In this document: piece by piece, positions 20,842-32,392 of the stretch
How positions within the stretch are numbered: the stretch's first letter is position 1
How the letters are laid out: each line of letters starts with the position of its first letter
NCBI RefSeq assembly: GCF_018143015.1
Contig: NC_054756.1
Coordinates: forward strand, 27,935,440 to 27,999,439
Direction of reading: 5' to 3'
Length of the DNA stretch: 64,000 nucleotides
DNA from: Lytechinus variegatus
Lineage: Eukaryota > Echinodermata > Echinoidea > Temnopleuroida > Toxopneustidae
The notes under the pieces: model-generated
Seen by the model: only the letters and a program-made list of their open reading frames with translations
Told to the model about the DNA's origin: nothing
Databases searched by the model: none
Program-made: the position numbers and the translations under genes

Positions 20842-20847
20842 TTTATT
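20842..20847 (-). promoter_or_regulatory. Candidate poly(A) signal for the Cys-rich protein gene
   Basis: AATAAA on the minus strand, about 290 bases after the stop at 21136. It is the first clear hexamer downstream and implies a short 3' UTR. Confidence 0.4.
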
Positions 20848-21135
20848 TTCAAATCTTATCATGACCGCCGATATTCCATATTTTTTTATCTTCTTGACTG
20901 GGTTGCCAATAACGACTATACAGCCTCTCCTCTAGGACTTGTTCGACATCGTTATGTTCTAACCACTGGACCACACGACCCGACAATTAATTGTCCTTGG
21001 GGTTTTTGAGTGCTTTTTAAAAAGTTTCGAAAATTCCTCAAATCTCTTCGGTTTACAAATATAATTTCAAATGACAATGACCCCTCTTATAAACGCTTAA
21101 ACGACTGGGAGTAACACCAGGTAGGTAGCAAGAAG

Positions 21136-22203
21136 TTAGAGATTGTCTTCTAAGATAGCCGCAGGATTTGCTATCCCTTCCTTAACGGCATTCACTGTCT
21201 TTTCCTTAGTGCTTTTCACTAACCCTTCCTTGGCTTGTTCCACCTTTACCTTGACCATGTCGGCGTTGACTATCCCGTCCTTTGCATTTGCTAACTTTTC
21301 CTTAATACTTAACTTCCCATCCTTCGCCTTCATCGACATTTTCTTGGCATTTTCCGCGCCTTCTTTGGCATCCTCTACACCTTGCTTGGCATCCGCCACT
21401 ACTGTTTTCATCTCCCCTTCCAGCTTCTCCTTTTCCCTCTTCATTTGCTTCCGAAGACTCTGCGGTGGTGCTTCCAGCCCGGCTGCCCGTCGCTGCCTCC
21501 TCTCTTCGTACTTTTTCAAATACTTGTTCCTGTCGACATAGCCAACTTCGTTACCCAGGATGTTGAAGGTGCACCCCTTTTCCGAATTCAAACCTGTCCC
21601 CATCACCTCGAACTGCTTTTTGTCCTTGGTCCAAGCTATTCCTGAATCCATACCCAGCTTGAAGGTCAAGATGAAGCACCCGCAGATCGTGGAGAAGCTT
21701 CCCGCCGACAAGCGATAGCCGTTGTCGATGTACACCCCGTCCTCCCCTTTACTGCACGCGGCCACCAATCCAACGGATGGGCCTTGAGCGAGGCACATGA
21801 AGCAACCGTTACAGCAATCCTTGGAGAGCTCCCCGCATCCTATATCCGCGACGAAGTATGTCTTCTCCCCCGGGGTTCGCCCGATCTTCACAGTTGGCCC
21901 CTCCAAGTCCATCTGCGATAGGGACTTGCCCATCTTCTTGGCACCATCCTTTGTCACCTTTTTGTCCTTGATGGATTTGCCGAATTCCTTGACATCAGAC
22001 ATATTTTTACCCTTCAGGGATTTCCCCAACTCGATAGCTTTGGTTGCGCCTTCTATGGTGTCCCCGGCCATGGGCTGTTTCATCACCACGTTGGAGACAG
22101 AAGACGACACCTTGGCCACGCCCGGTTGGGTCTGTATCACTTTACCACCGATTTTAATTTCATCAGGAACCACTTTTTTTAGTGCCGCATCGACGGGAAG
22201 TTG
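21136..22203 (-). CDS. Unrecognised Cys-rich protein with amphipathic Lys/Ala-rich tail, main exon
   Basis: This is the second coding exon of a two-exon coding region (first part 23527-23565). Acceptor TTTTTTGTAG on the minus strand, phase 0, ending at the stop at 21136. The complete protein is 368 residues. Residues 25-110 are Lys/Gly/Ser-rich. Residues about 113-243 look globular, with a tight cysteine cluster (DIGCGELSKDCCNGCFMC; Cys 136, 143, 144, 147, 150) and later Cys at 163, 187, 189 and 224. After a basic stretch (KKYEERRQRR), residues about 255-360 contain repeated AKxG/AKDG units like those of LEA or apolipoprotein-type amphipathic helices. There is no signal peptide and no transmembrane segment. 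A scramblase/tubby-like fold is conceivable for the core but I cannot support it. Function unknown. Confidence 0.85.
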   Translation of the reverse strand, partial: QLPVDAALKKVVPDEIKIGGKVIQTQPGVAKVSSSVSNVVMKQPMAGDTIEGATKAIELGKSLKGKNMSDVKEFGKSIKDKKVTKDGAKKMGKSLSQMDLEGPTVKIGRTPGEKTYFVADIGCGELSKDCCNGCFMCLAQGPSVGLVAACSKGEDGVYIDNGYRLSAGSFSTICGCFILTFKLGMDSGIAWTKDKKQFEVMGTGLNSEKGCTFNILGNEVGYVDRNKYLKKYEERRQRRAAGLEAPPQSLRKQMKREKEKLEGEMKTVVADAKQGVEDAKEGAENAKKMSMKAKDGKLSIKEKLANAKDGIVNADMVKVKVEQAKEGLVKSTKEKTVNAVKEGIANPAAILEDNL

Positions 22204-22244
22204 CTACAAAAAAGGGGAAAAGGAGAAATTGCAATTATGATAAT

Positions 22245-22400
22245 AATATAGGGTATTTTGCGCACATATCCACCTTCTTAGGTGCTCAAGGCGCTCCTAT
22301 ATTACGCTAGGCGTTCATAGCGCACACAGCTTTTTAAGCAATTACTTCCTACCGGTACCCATTTACCTCACCTGGGTTGAGTGCAGCACATTGTGGATCA
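22245..22400 (-). mobile_element. SINE 3' fragment in the Cys-rich gene intron
   Basis: Shares GCGCACATATCCACCTTCTT, GCGTTCATAGCGCACACAGC and CCTACCGGTACCCATTTACC with the copy at 12708-12855. It starts about 40 bases inside the intron, upstream of the exon acceptor. Confidence 0.65.
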
Positions 22401-22529
22401 GTTTGCAATTATTGCAAAAATTGCAATTATGACTTTCTGAGTCCAGTTTCTTTGAATTCATGCATTTTCACTCAATAAAGACAGAAAAGAAAAGGACGAT
22501 TTTCTATCATTTTTTTATAACCCTGAGTA

Positions 22530-22690
22530 ATTGCTCCTATGAGCTGTTCTGCCAGCGGGCCCTGCATAACATAATGTAATCATTATACCCTTCTCCATTA
22601 TAAAACGTCGAACGCCATTTTTAAAGTTCTTTGGCCTGGGATCGAACCCATGACCTCCGGTCCACTAGTCGGACACGCTAACAGTAAGCA
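22530..22690 (-). mobile_element. Degenerate tRNA-derived SINE
   Basis: GGGATCGAACCCATGACCTC on the plus strand is an inverted B box, preceded by the body GGCCCTGCATAACATAATGT found also near 19990. The A box is degraded. Confidence 0.5.
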
Positions 22691-22699
22691 ACAATCTCT

Positions 22700-23500
22700 G
22701 ATTCATTAAAAACGCTGTCACTCCACGGTCCTATGGACCATTTCCTCCCTTTCAGTAGCAGAGTATACGAGTTGTCTAAATACAATAGCAAGAAATAATA
22801 TTAAACTTTTCATTTTAACTAAATAAACCTATGACAAATAGCTGATATAAAAGCTTTGTCATCATTCAGAAGATGATTTAGCCCCGCCCCTTTCTATATT
22901 CATTTTCTTTTGGAACTTGCCCAAGTCAGTTTCCCTCACTAAGGGGAGGGGGTAATCAGTATTGACATGAACTTTTTGCGTTGACAGAATGTGGGTGCAT
23001 CTGTGTGTGTAAACGTGTGTGTGTGTAAGTGTGTGTGTGTGTGAGAGAGGGTGTGTGTCTCACCTTTCATAAGAGACGACTGAACATGTTCGACCTGGGC
23101 AAAAATGTCTTTCAGATGCCACTCTGATTGTTTTGGGGGGGTTCAAAGGGTTTAACAAAATGTCAAAGAAATAAACCTAGATAAATCTGGAAAAATGTGC
23201 CTTCAAGCAGATAGAACGACCAGCCTTATTAGCGCCATCTCAAGTCCTAAAATTACTAAAATCTGGCTTGTTTCACAACCCATAATGGAACCTTTCGGAA
23301 CAGTGTAGTCTTGCAAAGTAGGCCCATTTTATATTACTCAATACATTCACTCTGCAATGGTGTAATTAAAGGCCATTTTGTTCTCTGTTTTATCTAATGA
23401 TTATAAGGAGACATCACACTGCATTAACCCCCCCAAAAAATATTTTAAATGAATGAATGAATAAATAAATGAATAATAATAGTACCCGCCCAATGAGTCT
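22700..23500. other. Intron of the Cys-rich gene, with a GT-rich tract
   Basis: Nothing coding is seen. A TGTG-rich stretch lies at about 23000-23060. Confidence 0.5.
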
Positions 23501-23526
23501 GTACATAATGATTCGAGATTTCTTAC

Positions 23527-23594
23527 CGTATTGTTATTTGATCCATCCTGAGCAGATAGTTCCATTTTGATCTCGCTTCGGAATTCGGTTTGAC
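23527..23594 (-). CDS. First coding exon of the Cys-rich protein (start codon at 23563-23565)
   Basis: The acceptor is ATTTTACGACAG and the donor is ACG|GTAAGA. The exon has 29 bases of 5' UTR and then ATG and 13 codons (MELSAQDGSNNNT), joining in phase 0 to CAA CTT CCC at 22203. This ATG is preferred because the main exon has no Met before its residue 54 and its frame is open back to the acceptor. The intron (22204-23526) holds two SINE fragments. The predicted N-terminus is hydrophilic and lacks a secretion signal. Confidence 0.75.
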
Positions 23595-24103
23595 CTGTCG
23601 TAAAATGAAGAAATCAAGTTGTTAATTCATACGTTTGCCACAGGGTTCCGTGCTAGGACCACTTATGTTTCCGATTTTCCCTAAAAGCATCAATTTCATA
23701 GGTTTGTATTCTTGATGAAGGTTTTATTCAAATCCTTCAGAGGATAAGAGAGTTACAATGAATTTTGGAAGTTTTGATTTTATGACGTCATACGCGTGCG
23801 TACAGCAGCTTTCCCACATGTCATGTAATAGAAATACTCCGAATGAAATCACTTTCAATTTTTTGTGGGCGAAATTTTAATTTTGGAGTTTATATCACAT
23901 GACACATAGATGACTTAGTTACATGTAACGTCATATTAAAATTGAAACTGTCAAAATTCATAACTTTATTATTTTTGACTGATTTCATTTAACCTTCACC
24001 AACATTTTTTTTTTGGGGGGGGTCATTTGTCTGCATTTATTAAACTAACTTTGTACTAGGTTGAACCTCCCCTTTGATTGGTCAACCTAAAAAGTCTGAA
24101 CGC

Positions 24104-24590
24104 ATTGACGTTGAGGGCAGGCTCTGATTATGTGAAACCCTTTATTTATTTTCTCCCCTTCTTCTCCTATGTTATACTTATACTGTACCTCCTAAACTAT
24201 CTTTTATCTAATTCTTTGAGGGATACACATTTAACGCGCCCTGCTTTACAGTTCATCCCTCTTTTTCCTCAACTTTTATTTTCTAAAAAAAAAAGATCAA
24301 CATAAATAACTTTGCAGATGTTTAAACTAGATTGTTGTGAATGTTGTTTTACCCTCATTGTATATATCATAATTGGATGGTTATCAAAGTTTTAATGCTT
24401 ACCGAAAACATTTATCTATGTCCTTTGTATGGGCTTATTGCTTACAGAGTATATTCCTTTGTAGTGATCTGTATGGTCATTATTTCATATTTGTGTGATA
24501 TGTTGAGTCGAAATTAAATAAACAAAACTTGAAACGTAATAGGTTTGAAAAATTGACGTTGAGGGCATGCTCTGATCATTAGAAACCGTT
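24104..24590. repeat. Retroelement 3' tail between two copies of a short direct repeat
   Basis: TTGACGTTGAGGGCA-GCTCTGAT occurs at about 24107 and 24555. Between them the sequence ends TTAAATAAACAAAACTTGAA (about 24515-24535), the tail type of CR1/L2-like elements. No intact coding region. Confidence 0.4.
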
Positions 24591-24599
24591 TCATTCTCA

Positions 24600-26160
24600 T
24601 TTTAGTAATCGCAGTTCAAATGTAATTAACTGAAGAAGATAATTGTAAAATGTGAATTTGAAGAAATCTTAAATCTTTTGTTTTATAAATAAGGTGAATA
24701 AAGATCGGTTTCGGATAGAAAAAGTTTAATTTGGTAACATGTTATTCTATCTTATTTTTCTTTTATCTCGAGGATTTTTTATTACATTCACCAAAGAACT
24801 TAAACACTGTAATAATGTTGGGAGGCCCTCTATCGGACGAAAGTAAAAAATGTGAGACGGGTGTTTGTGTTCCACTTTATATCTATAAGTCCTCGAATTG
24901 AAAAAGAAAATGTGTGAGATATTGCACAGTTGGATGCAACACACACACAAAATGAACAAGATGATTAAAAGAGAGAGAGAGTCCTTTGAAAGTCGACATA
25001 GATTATCTGACCACTGCGTATAATGCAGTTGATGTGTGCATTGGTAGAACTACAGGACCACGCCCTCTCAATCGGGATTAAAGGATTACTGGGGGTGCTC
25101 TACGTACCAAAACCCAGACCCCCCCCCCCTCCCCTCCACCCAGAAGTTACATGAGGATAATCCTCTATTGCCAGGTCCCTGATAAAGGAGGAGCAAGTGG
25201 TGGACAAACAACGGAAAAGAAAATGGCAATTTTGGAAGCACTCGCTTGCTTCGCTTGCGGGAATTTGCGTAGCTTAATCAATGAGATGCTTAATTACTAT
25301 TCTTTCGCAAATGACTTGTTTGCATTTTTTTTCTATTTTACGTTATGGGTTACCACTTATATTTAGATCATTTTTAGATATAACCCACAGCCGGATTTCA
25401 CTCAAAGGATTTGCACTTGCAATAGAAAACAAAAAAATGCGTTTCTAAAGATTTACGCTGCTATGAGAAAGCGTAGTGGAAATTGTCATTTCAAGTGTGT
25501 AATGGAAAATAATATTCTTCGATGTCGGTCTGAATGCTAATCTGGAACATTCTGGCACAATCTCAGAGCCCTAGTTTCGACAGATATCCGAGAATAGCAT
25601 TAAAGCGCCGATTATTTAGCTGCTTATTCTATACAATATAATAATATAACAGCTAGAATGAAAATAGGGACGCTAGTCAATAAATTGCTACCCCTCAATG
25701 GGCGTAAATACATGAGTCCATCCCCCTGAAAAAATAGGTTGGAGGGAAGCTGGGGTGCTAAGGACCCCCAATATTTTCCAAGATTTTCCAGAGGGTGCTG
25801 CGTGTATTATTCTCTATTAGCAACACCCCTGGATAGGAAGTGTGAGAAATGTGACATAAAAATGCCCCCTTTTTTTTGCTTATTAAATATCTCGGGAGCA
25901 AAATGACCTTCATCTTCAGTGAAAGTTTTTTTTTTGTCAAATATACATCAGCACCCCGCCCCGTTAAGATATCGTTCACATGGCCCAACCCCACCCCAGT
26001 GTATTTTCCCTTGATATATAATCCTATATATAGGGAGGGCACAACCTTGCCACATAGGCACCATCAGCTCATGATAGATTAGGAGCTCAAGAACCAGTGA
26101 CTAGATAGATATTTCGCTATTCCGATCGAATATTTTTTACAGATTGTTCTCGATGGCATA
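24600..26160. other. Gene-poor intron stretch
   Basis: Lies in the proposed 4.9-kb first intron of the Cys-rich gene. Contains G/C-run repeat sequence near 25080-25140 and 25740-26050 (AGCACCCC and GGGTGCT segments). No exon is supported. Confidence 0.4.
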
Positions 26161-26170
26161 ATGCTAGTCC

Positions 26171-26306
26171 GGGAGCCTGTTGCACAAAGAGTTGCGTGTA
26201 AAAAACAACGAAAAATCAATCGTAAGTCACTAACCGTGGCATCCCATTGGTTTAAAGTCAAGTTTTATTATAATGAGTTGATTGCTATAGTCTTTGTACA
26301 CCGGCC
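26171..26306. mobile_element. Small foldback MITE
   Basis: Ends GGGAGCCTGTTGCACAAAGA and TCTTTGTACACCGGCCC are inverted; related to 11261-11389. Confidence 0.5.
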
Positions 26307-26973
26307 CAAGATACAAAATGGGTCACGTGGCTCGAGATTTCCACCAATGGGGAGGTAGGAGCGTGGTTGGTGGGTGCTGAGATAAGGGCCACGCCCATGT
26401 CGTCTGTCCATTTTATTCTTCGTGTTTCGCACTGGTTTAATTTACTTTAACAATCTTTCTATTCTCACCTTTTGTGCCTTTTGGGGTTTTTTTTTCGATG
26501 GGAGGAGTGGGAGGGGTAACATTTTCCATTCCCTTGCTATCCTTGAATGTAGGCACTCTAATGCTTGTAGAATCAATCGATGTCAAGAGAATTATGCATC
26601 AGGTTTGATGTGCACCGTGGAGCTTGAGCGTGACACTAAACATGCTATAATAGGCCAGCCTAGTGTTTAAATATGCGGCAGTATGCTCATTATTCACAAC
26701 ACTCCAAAATTTGAAGAACAGAAGGCGGTTGTAAACAAAATCCTTGATCATTGTAAAAAAAACAATTCAGTTATATCCAATTTTTATAAATATTAACAGT
26801 AAAACGCACCCAAAATGCAAAAGTTCATAGCGAAATATTATACATTATATTATCATTGGTGTCTGAGTTTACAATCAAAGCAATGAGTCGTTGCAATTGT
26901 TCAGTCTCCCTAAGATTGAGAATGGCGAGATGTTGTAGGCCAAGGCATAGATGATATTCCAACAAGTAAAGTC

Positions 26974-27258
26974 CACTGTTAAAAAAAACCTGATTTTACA
27001 GAAAAATAAAAAAAGATTTTGCTGAATGCAATACCAGAATCATTCTTTAAATTCATGAAACAGGAATTTTTCTGCATTTTAACAGAACAGGTCTGTTAGA
27101 AAAAGGGGAAAAGAGTGTTTTATTTAAGGAAATTTGTAAGATTACACACACCAAATACCAATTTCCTGTAAGATTACGCAATCTGGTAAGATTACAGGTG
27201 TTCTCGAGACTCTGCTGCAGGAACTTCTTTCAGTTTAAGGATAAATTTTCTAACAGTG
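26974..27258. mobile_element. MITE, CACTGTTA ends
   Basis: Starts CACTGTTAAAAAAAACCTGA and ends CTAACAGTG. The interior AGACTCTGCTGCAGGAACTTC and CAATCTGGTAAGATTACAGG matches the inverted copy at 37765-38070. Confidence 0.7.
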
Positions 27259-27276
27259 TCCAAGAAGCAATTCGGT

Positions 27277-27324
27277 AGTGTGCATGTGACAAGAGATTAT
27301 CCAATCTCTTGTCACAGGCACACT
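27277..27324. other. Compact hairpin
   Basis: Arms of 22 bases (ATGTGACAAGAGATT core and its inverse AATCTCTTGTCACAGG) with a 4-base loop, one or two mismatches. No element boundary is recognised around it. Confidence 0.5.
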
Positions 27325-28499
27325 TGTCTCTTTTTAGAGCAATATCGAATAATGTACAATATCCATGGTATTTTGGCGAAGAGTTTTTCATATTGGTTTA
27401 TTTTTTTTTAATCGGATCGTGCTCCGCGCACGCATTTATAGTTGAGGGTCCGTATCCTGAACTCGGGTTTAAATTAAACCCTGGTTTAAAGCTGTGGTTT
27501 AACTAGGGGGAGCCAATTGGCCAATAGTGCACATTATCTATTAACTGATATGACATTCAAATTGTTTGTAATTGTCTGGGAATGATAACTGAGGTATTAT
27601 TCTTTATTTTGAAAGCAAAAGAAAACTAGTAAGAAATATACAATACAAAAAGAATTTTTGAATTTTTGGTTTCCCATAATTTTAGCACAGAGTAAGACCA
27701 TGGTCGGAGTTCAACCTGACTTCAAAATACAGGCCAAAATATTTATTAACACGCGCATTCTCTTCATGATTACAAAAGGTGCTAAAAATGTCCCGTTTTT
27801 TAGGTCTGAACATATATATCAAAAGATTGCACTCCCATTTATCAGTTAATTGTTGAGATACGTATCGTTTTCATTAATTTCTACAAGTAGTCCTAGAACG
27901 GAATATCAGATAATTTCAGATAGCATACACTTCGAGCTCGCATAATTGTAAATGTGTGTGAAGGAGTGTGTGAAATGGTTCGTTTGTTCACACTTTGTTC
28001 ACTCCCAAAGAGAGTGATGCTTGACGTTACTATACAAATCAAATTGAAAAACGAGTGAAAATCTTTCTTTTTTTTAAGAGAGAATATAACTTCTAATTTC
28101 TTTAAAGAAAAATGGTAATTTTGGGCCCAATTTAACGGTAAAAAGGGATTTGCGAAAGAGCCCATGTTACGATGACGATAAAATCCCAAAATTTTACGAT
28201 AAACCATAAAAGCTACAGTAGAAAATCGCACTCCAAGTTGCCATGAATTTTCCTTAAAAATACGGCAATTTTTTTGCGACTTGCAGAAATTTTTCACCGC
28301 CACTTTAAGGATTTTCCAAGAAAGCTTAATTCCATCTAACTGTTTGGAGATGTTTTAAAGCAATTTCCTTTTTTTTCCTTTATTTTTATTTTTTACTCCT
28401 TTGCTTTCTCCAACTTTTAACATAAAATTGGGCCGGACAATTACGACTTCATTGAAATTCTCCCCGAAATATTTACAGTAATAATATATAAACTCTTAC

Positions 28500-28790
28500 C
28501 TTCGATAATTTTGCGTTAACTTGTAGGAGGATTGATATATTCTTCAAATATTATCACCGCATCTCGGGAGCGATCGAATCTGCTGGAATTCGAAGTGCTG
28601 GACGCTACCGCAGCAAGTGTCTTCCGAAGATACGCGTCAAGCGATGTTGTTGTTGTTGATGTTGTATGGCGTATGTTCTTTGAAAGTTCTTCTTCCGTGT
28701 CTCGACCTTTTGTTCGTGCTCCCCAAACCTTGTCTCTTTCTTTCGCTTGACGATGATTGGCTAAAAGTCGTCCTCCATTGAGAGGGCGGC
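28500..28790 (-). other. Probable non-coding first exon of the Cys-rich protein gene
   Basis: On the minus strand this GC-richer stretch ends in a strong donor, CGAAG|GTAAGAG, with the exon edge at 28500. The next matching acceptor on the strand is the one at 23594, where the first in-frame Met appears, so this is read as a 5' UTR exon with an intron of about 4.9 kb. It carries short upstream reading frames, including a five-codon ATG-GAG-GAC-GAC-TTT-TAG at about 28766-28783. The 5' edge is approximate. It could belong to another transcript. Confidence 0.45.
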
Positions 28791-28841
28791 ACGCCCGCAT
28801 GCTTGAATGACGCCTTTTATCGGTGGGTGGGTGGGGCGGGG
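28756..28841 (-). promoter_or_regulatory. Probable promoter (GC box, ATAAAAGG, CCAAT)
   Basis: Reading the minus strand, a CCCCGCCCC GC box is at 28833-28841, ATAAAAGG at 28813-28820, a TGACG half-site just after it, and CCAAT at 28756-28760. The local rise in CpG content against an AT-rich surround, immediately upstream of the exon with donor at 28500, fits a start region. The CCAAT lying downstream of the TATA-like box is unusual, so start-site position is uncertain. Confidence 0.4.
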
Positions 28842-29268
28842 TCATTCAGATTGTTCTCCGTAGCAATATCAATTAAAGACAACAGTACTTGTCCTATTAT
28901 CATTTGAATATCTAATCCCCTGGCTTAAATATCTATGTAAAGTGCTTAAGTCGTTCGGTATTACAGGCAACAACAATTGATCTTGATCAAGGTTTCTGAA
29001 TATCTAATTCTCTGTTTTAAGTATGTAAAGCGCATGAAGAAGTCGTTAGGGTGAATAAAGTGCTAGACCTAATTGGTAAAACGAAATATAAACATCATTA
29101 ACCTCACTCTTCAGAAATTCACAGTAGACGAAAGTACTGAAACCGTGAAGTTTTCTTTTACAATATACAGTTCTTTTTTTTTGGTGGGGAGGGGACATTC
29201 ATCCGTATCGATCTGGATAACTGAATGAATGATCTTATCTATCTTAAGAATTCTTTGGATGGATAACC

Positions 29269-29869
29269 ATGCCATACGCTCCCTTATCCTTTCTCGTCTT
29301 GATTTTTGTAATGGTCTTCTGTCTTCAATACCATTGTCTCACATTAATCGTCTCCAGCACCTCCAGAATTGGGCTGCCCGTATTATTTTCGAAGTCCGCC
29401 GTGACACACCTCCTGAACCCCTGTTATATAATTTACACTGGCTCCCGATTAGACAACGTATTATTTTTAAGTTATTACTCCTTGTATATAAATCACTCTA
29501 TAACCAAGCTCCAAAATACTTGTCTGATTGTTTAGAAATTTATGTCCCAGGTAGAAGAACTAGATCCTCTGAAGACCCACTTAAATTAACATATCCAACA
29601 AAAAGAAAACAGACTGGAGATAGAACATTCACTGTTCCATCCTCAATGGAATGGAACAAACTCCCTCTTGCAATAAGACAATCCCCAACAATCAAGTCTT
29701 TTAAGAAGTCACTCAAAGCTCTCTTGTTCTAAGCAATTGCCTTCATTTAATATGTCATTCTGATTTTTGTTTGTATCTTTTACATGTTAATTGAAATTGT
29801 GAGCGCTTTGGGCCATTTGGGAAAAGCGCGTTATAAATATTGAGTATTATTATTATTATAAGTGCTAGA
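29269..29869 (+). mobile_element. 5'-truncated CR1/L2-like retroelement
   Basis: An open frame (29229-29732) gives the reverse transcriptase C-terminus: LILSRLDFCNGLLSSIP, LQNWAARIIF, LHWLPIRQRIIFKLLLL, and PSSMEWNKLPLAIRQS. The 3' UTR has GAGCGCTTTGGGCCATTTGG and ends in an ATT repeat, as in L2-type tails. The catalytic part is missing, so it is inactive. The duplicate at 31150 shows the empty site. Confidence 0.8.
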
Positions 29870-30487
29870 CCTTTTAGAGTATACATTTACATTGGACGAA
29901 AGTACTGAAACCTTGGAAGTATACTGACAAAATGTGTTTTTCTGGGGATTCACTTCGATTTTTTTCCGTAGCCGTATTAATGACATCAGAAGTTTATCTT
30001 GATCTAGATATCTAAATTCAAAAATTCAAATTTATTTATTTATTTGAATATCTATGTCCCTGATCGAGATATTCATGTATAGCGATTTAAAACGTCGTAT
30101 GGAAGTCTAAAGTACTAGGCCTACGTAGTCAAGATAATAATGATGATGATGATAACAATTATAATAATGCATCATGTATATAGCACAGTATCACTGCCAA
30201 ATGCGTCCCTGCATGTGCGCTTTTTGAAGACAGATAAAGCAACGAAAAGAAAAATATTTGCTGGCAGTCGTGGCACTAACTCATTCGAAATTCTTTTTAA
30301 ATAAGTATGTTTCTAAAATCATTAACCTATCGCATCGCATTGTGATAGAAATTAACATCAGACGACAGTTTACTTGTAAAATATGTAAAATTGGCAACAA
30401 AGGTGATCTTAATCAACGTATCTGAATATAATATGTATAGCGCATGAAGAAGTCGTTCGGGTGAATAAAATACTAGACCTAACGATT

Positions 30488-30997
30488 TTTTTCAGTTCAG
30501 TTCAGTTTATTTATTTTCTCATCAATATAAAAAAACAATATACAATATGTACATGAGTAAAAATTACACAAAAAGAGAAAAAAGGAAAACTACTTAAAAG
30601 TTCATGAGAACATGTGAGTTGTAGCTCCCGAACAATAACAAAAAAAAACATATAAAGATCAAATGAAAAATAAACACACAGCATCAGCAATCACCAGCAT
30701 ACATACAAGGGGGACGGGGGACAGTCAGGGGAAGTGTAAAATTAGGCAGAAAAAAATTATTTTGAATATTCACTTATATACACGTTTTTTAACTTGGCTT
30801 TAAATGAAGTTAATGTAGTTGAACTCTTGATAACATTAGAAAGATTGTTCCATATACGAGGGCCACGGTGCCTTAATGAATTAAGTAAAATTTGGGTTTT
30901 AACTTGGGGATAATGAAATTTATTGCTTGACCGAGTATTATGAGAATGAACTGAACGATTTATGAGGAACATTTGGGAGATGTTAGATGTTAGAAAT
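30488..30997 (-). mobile_element. 5'-truncated retroelement, minus strand
   Basis: The minus-strand frame ends with SVHSHNTRSSNKFHYPQ, LRHRGPRIWNNLSNVIKSS and LTSFKAKLKN, the CR1/jockey-type C-terminal signature. The 3' end lies near 30488 (AACTGAACTGAAAAAA on the minus strand). Inactive. Confidence 0.75.
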
Positions 30998-32392
30998 ATA
31001 AACATCATTAACCTCACTCATCAGAAATTCACCTAGACGAAAGTTCTGAAACCGTGAATTTTTTTTGTAAAATATACCATTGGGGGTGGGGAGGGGGACA
31101 TTCCTCCGTATCGATCTGGATATCTGAGTGAATGATTCTATCTGAAGAATTCTTGGGATGGATAAGTGCTAGACCTTTTAGCATAGAAATTTGCATTGGA
31201 CGAAAGTACTAAAACCTTGGAAGTATTAAAGACATCAATAGTTTATCCTGATCTGGATATCTGAATATCTAATTATGTACTTGATCCAGATATTCATGTA
31301 TAGCGATTTAAGACGTCGTATGGAGGGATAAAGTACTAGGCCTAGGTAAAAATAATAATTAATATTAATATTAATGATGATGATGATATTAAAAGATAAT
31401 AATGATACCAACATGATTATTTCATATATATATAGCGTATATCACTGCCAAATGCGTCCCTATGCACTTTTTGAAGACAGATGATTATTGAATTTAATAA
31501 TAATAATAATTTAAAATTGTTTTCAGATAAGTATGTTTCTTAAATCAACCTATCGCATCGCATTGTGACAGAAATTTACAACAGACGACAGTTTACTCGT
31601 AAAATATACAGTGAAATTAACAAAACATGATAAGGATGGCAACGAAAATTGTAATGAACATGATTATCTATGATAGGGCGGTAGTAAATGATAATATTGA
31701 TAGCTAATAACAATGATAATAGACTAAGTGATAATAATGATATTAATATTGATGATGATAATGATAATAGCAACAAAAGTAATAATATGGCAAGCCTAGG
31801 TCAACAAAACGTAGATTGACAGTTGAGAAGAGATTACAAAAATCATATACACAACCCAGTCATAGGGAAATGCAGAGTCGACGATGTCACTCCCTCACTA
31901 TATTTCATGTTTCCTTTTTTTTTTATCAAATGAAATACAGACCATGCGGATTTGACAATAAAATGATATATTCATGAATAATTAAGAATAGGTTATATTG
32001 CCATGGTAACCCCCAATTTTTGCTGGGATGGTCTCTTTCTTGAAACGTTTAAAAGAATATGTTAAACATTTCGTGAAACCTCCCCTGGAAAAAAAAACAC
32101 GTTGACATCGTTCAATTTTACTTTCATTCTAAACGACGGGTAATTGAAATCCTGTATTCATATTAAATCTATTTACCTTATTTCAAAATGGGGAAAAAGT
32201 AGACACTTAACATGCTTAACGTGATGTATAATGAAAAGACAATTATCTAGACAACAAGTCCTAATATTTCTCGCGAAAGTTCACACTGACGTTAAGTTTG
32301 TTTTAATAAAAGCATAAAATTCGAGAAAATTACTGGTGAAGATTTGACGAATGTCGTTTAAACAATAATGGAGTTAAAGGGAAAGTGTGCAC

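Larger units (their letters stand above)
28960..31620. repeat. Tandem duplication of about 1.4 kb, each copy with a different retroelement
   Basis: Copies are about 28960-30380 and 30405-31620. Shared in order: GCGCATGAAGAAGTCGTT, AATATAAACATCATTAACCT, AGTGCTAGACCTTTTAG, CATGTATAGCGATTTAA and CCTATCGCATCGCATTGTGA. Copy 1 holds the element at 29269-29869, copy 2 the one at 30488-30997, and each copy shows the other's empty site. Confidence 0.75.

Noticed and set aside
21143..22240. Plus-strand open frames opposite the Cys-rich protein exon
   Set aside because: They are shadows of the minus-strand coding frame, whose splice sites and start codon agree.
29229..29732. Intact reverse transcriptase gene
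   Set aside because: The frame holds only the C-terminal part of the enzyme; the catalytic core is absent, so it is a truncated retroelement.
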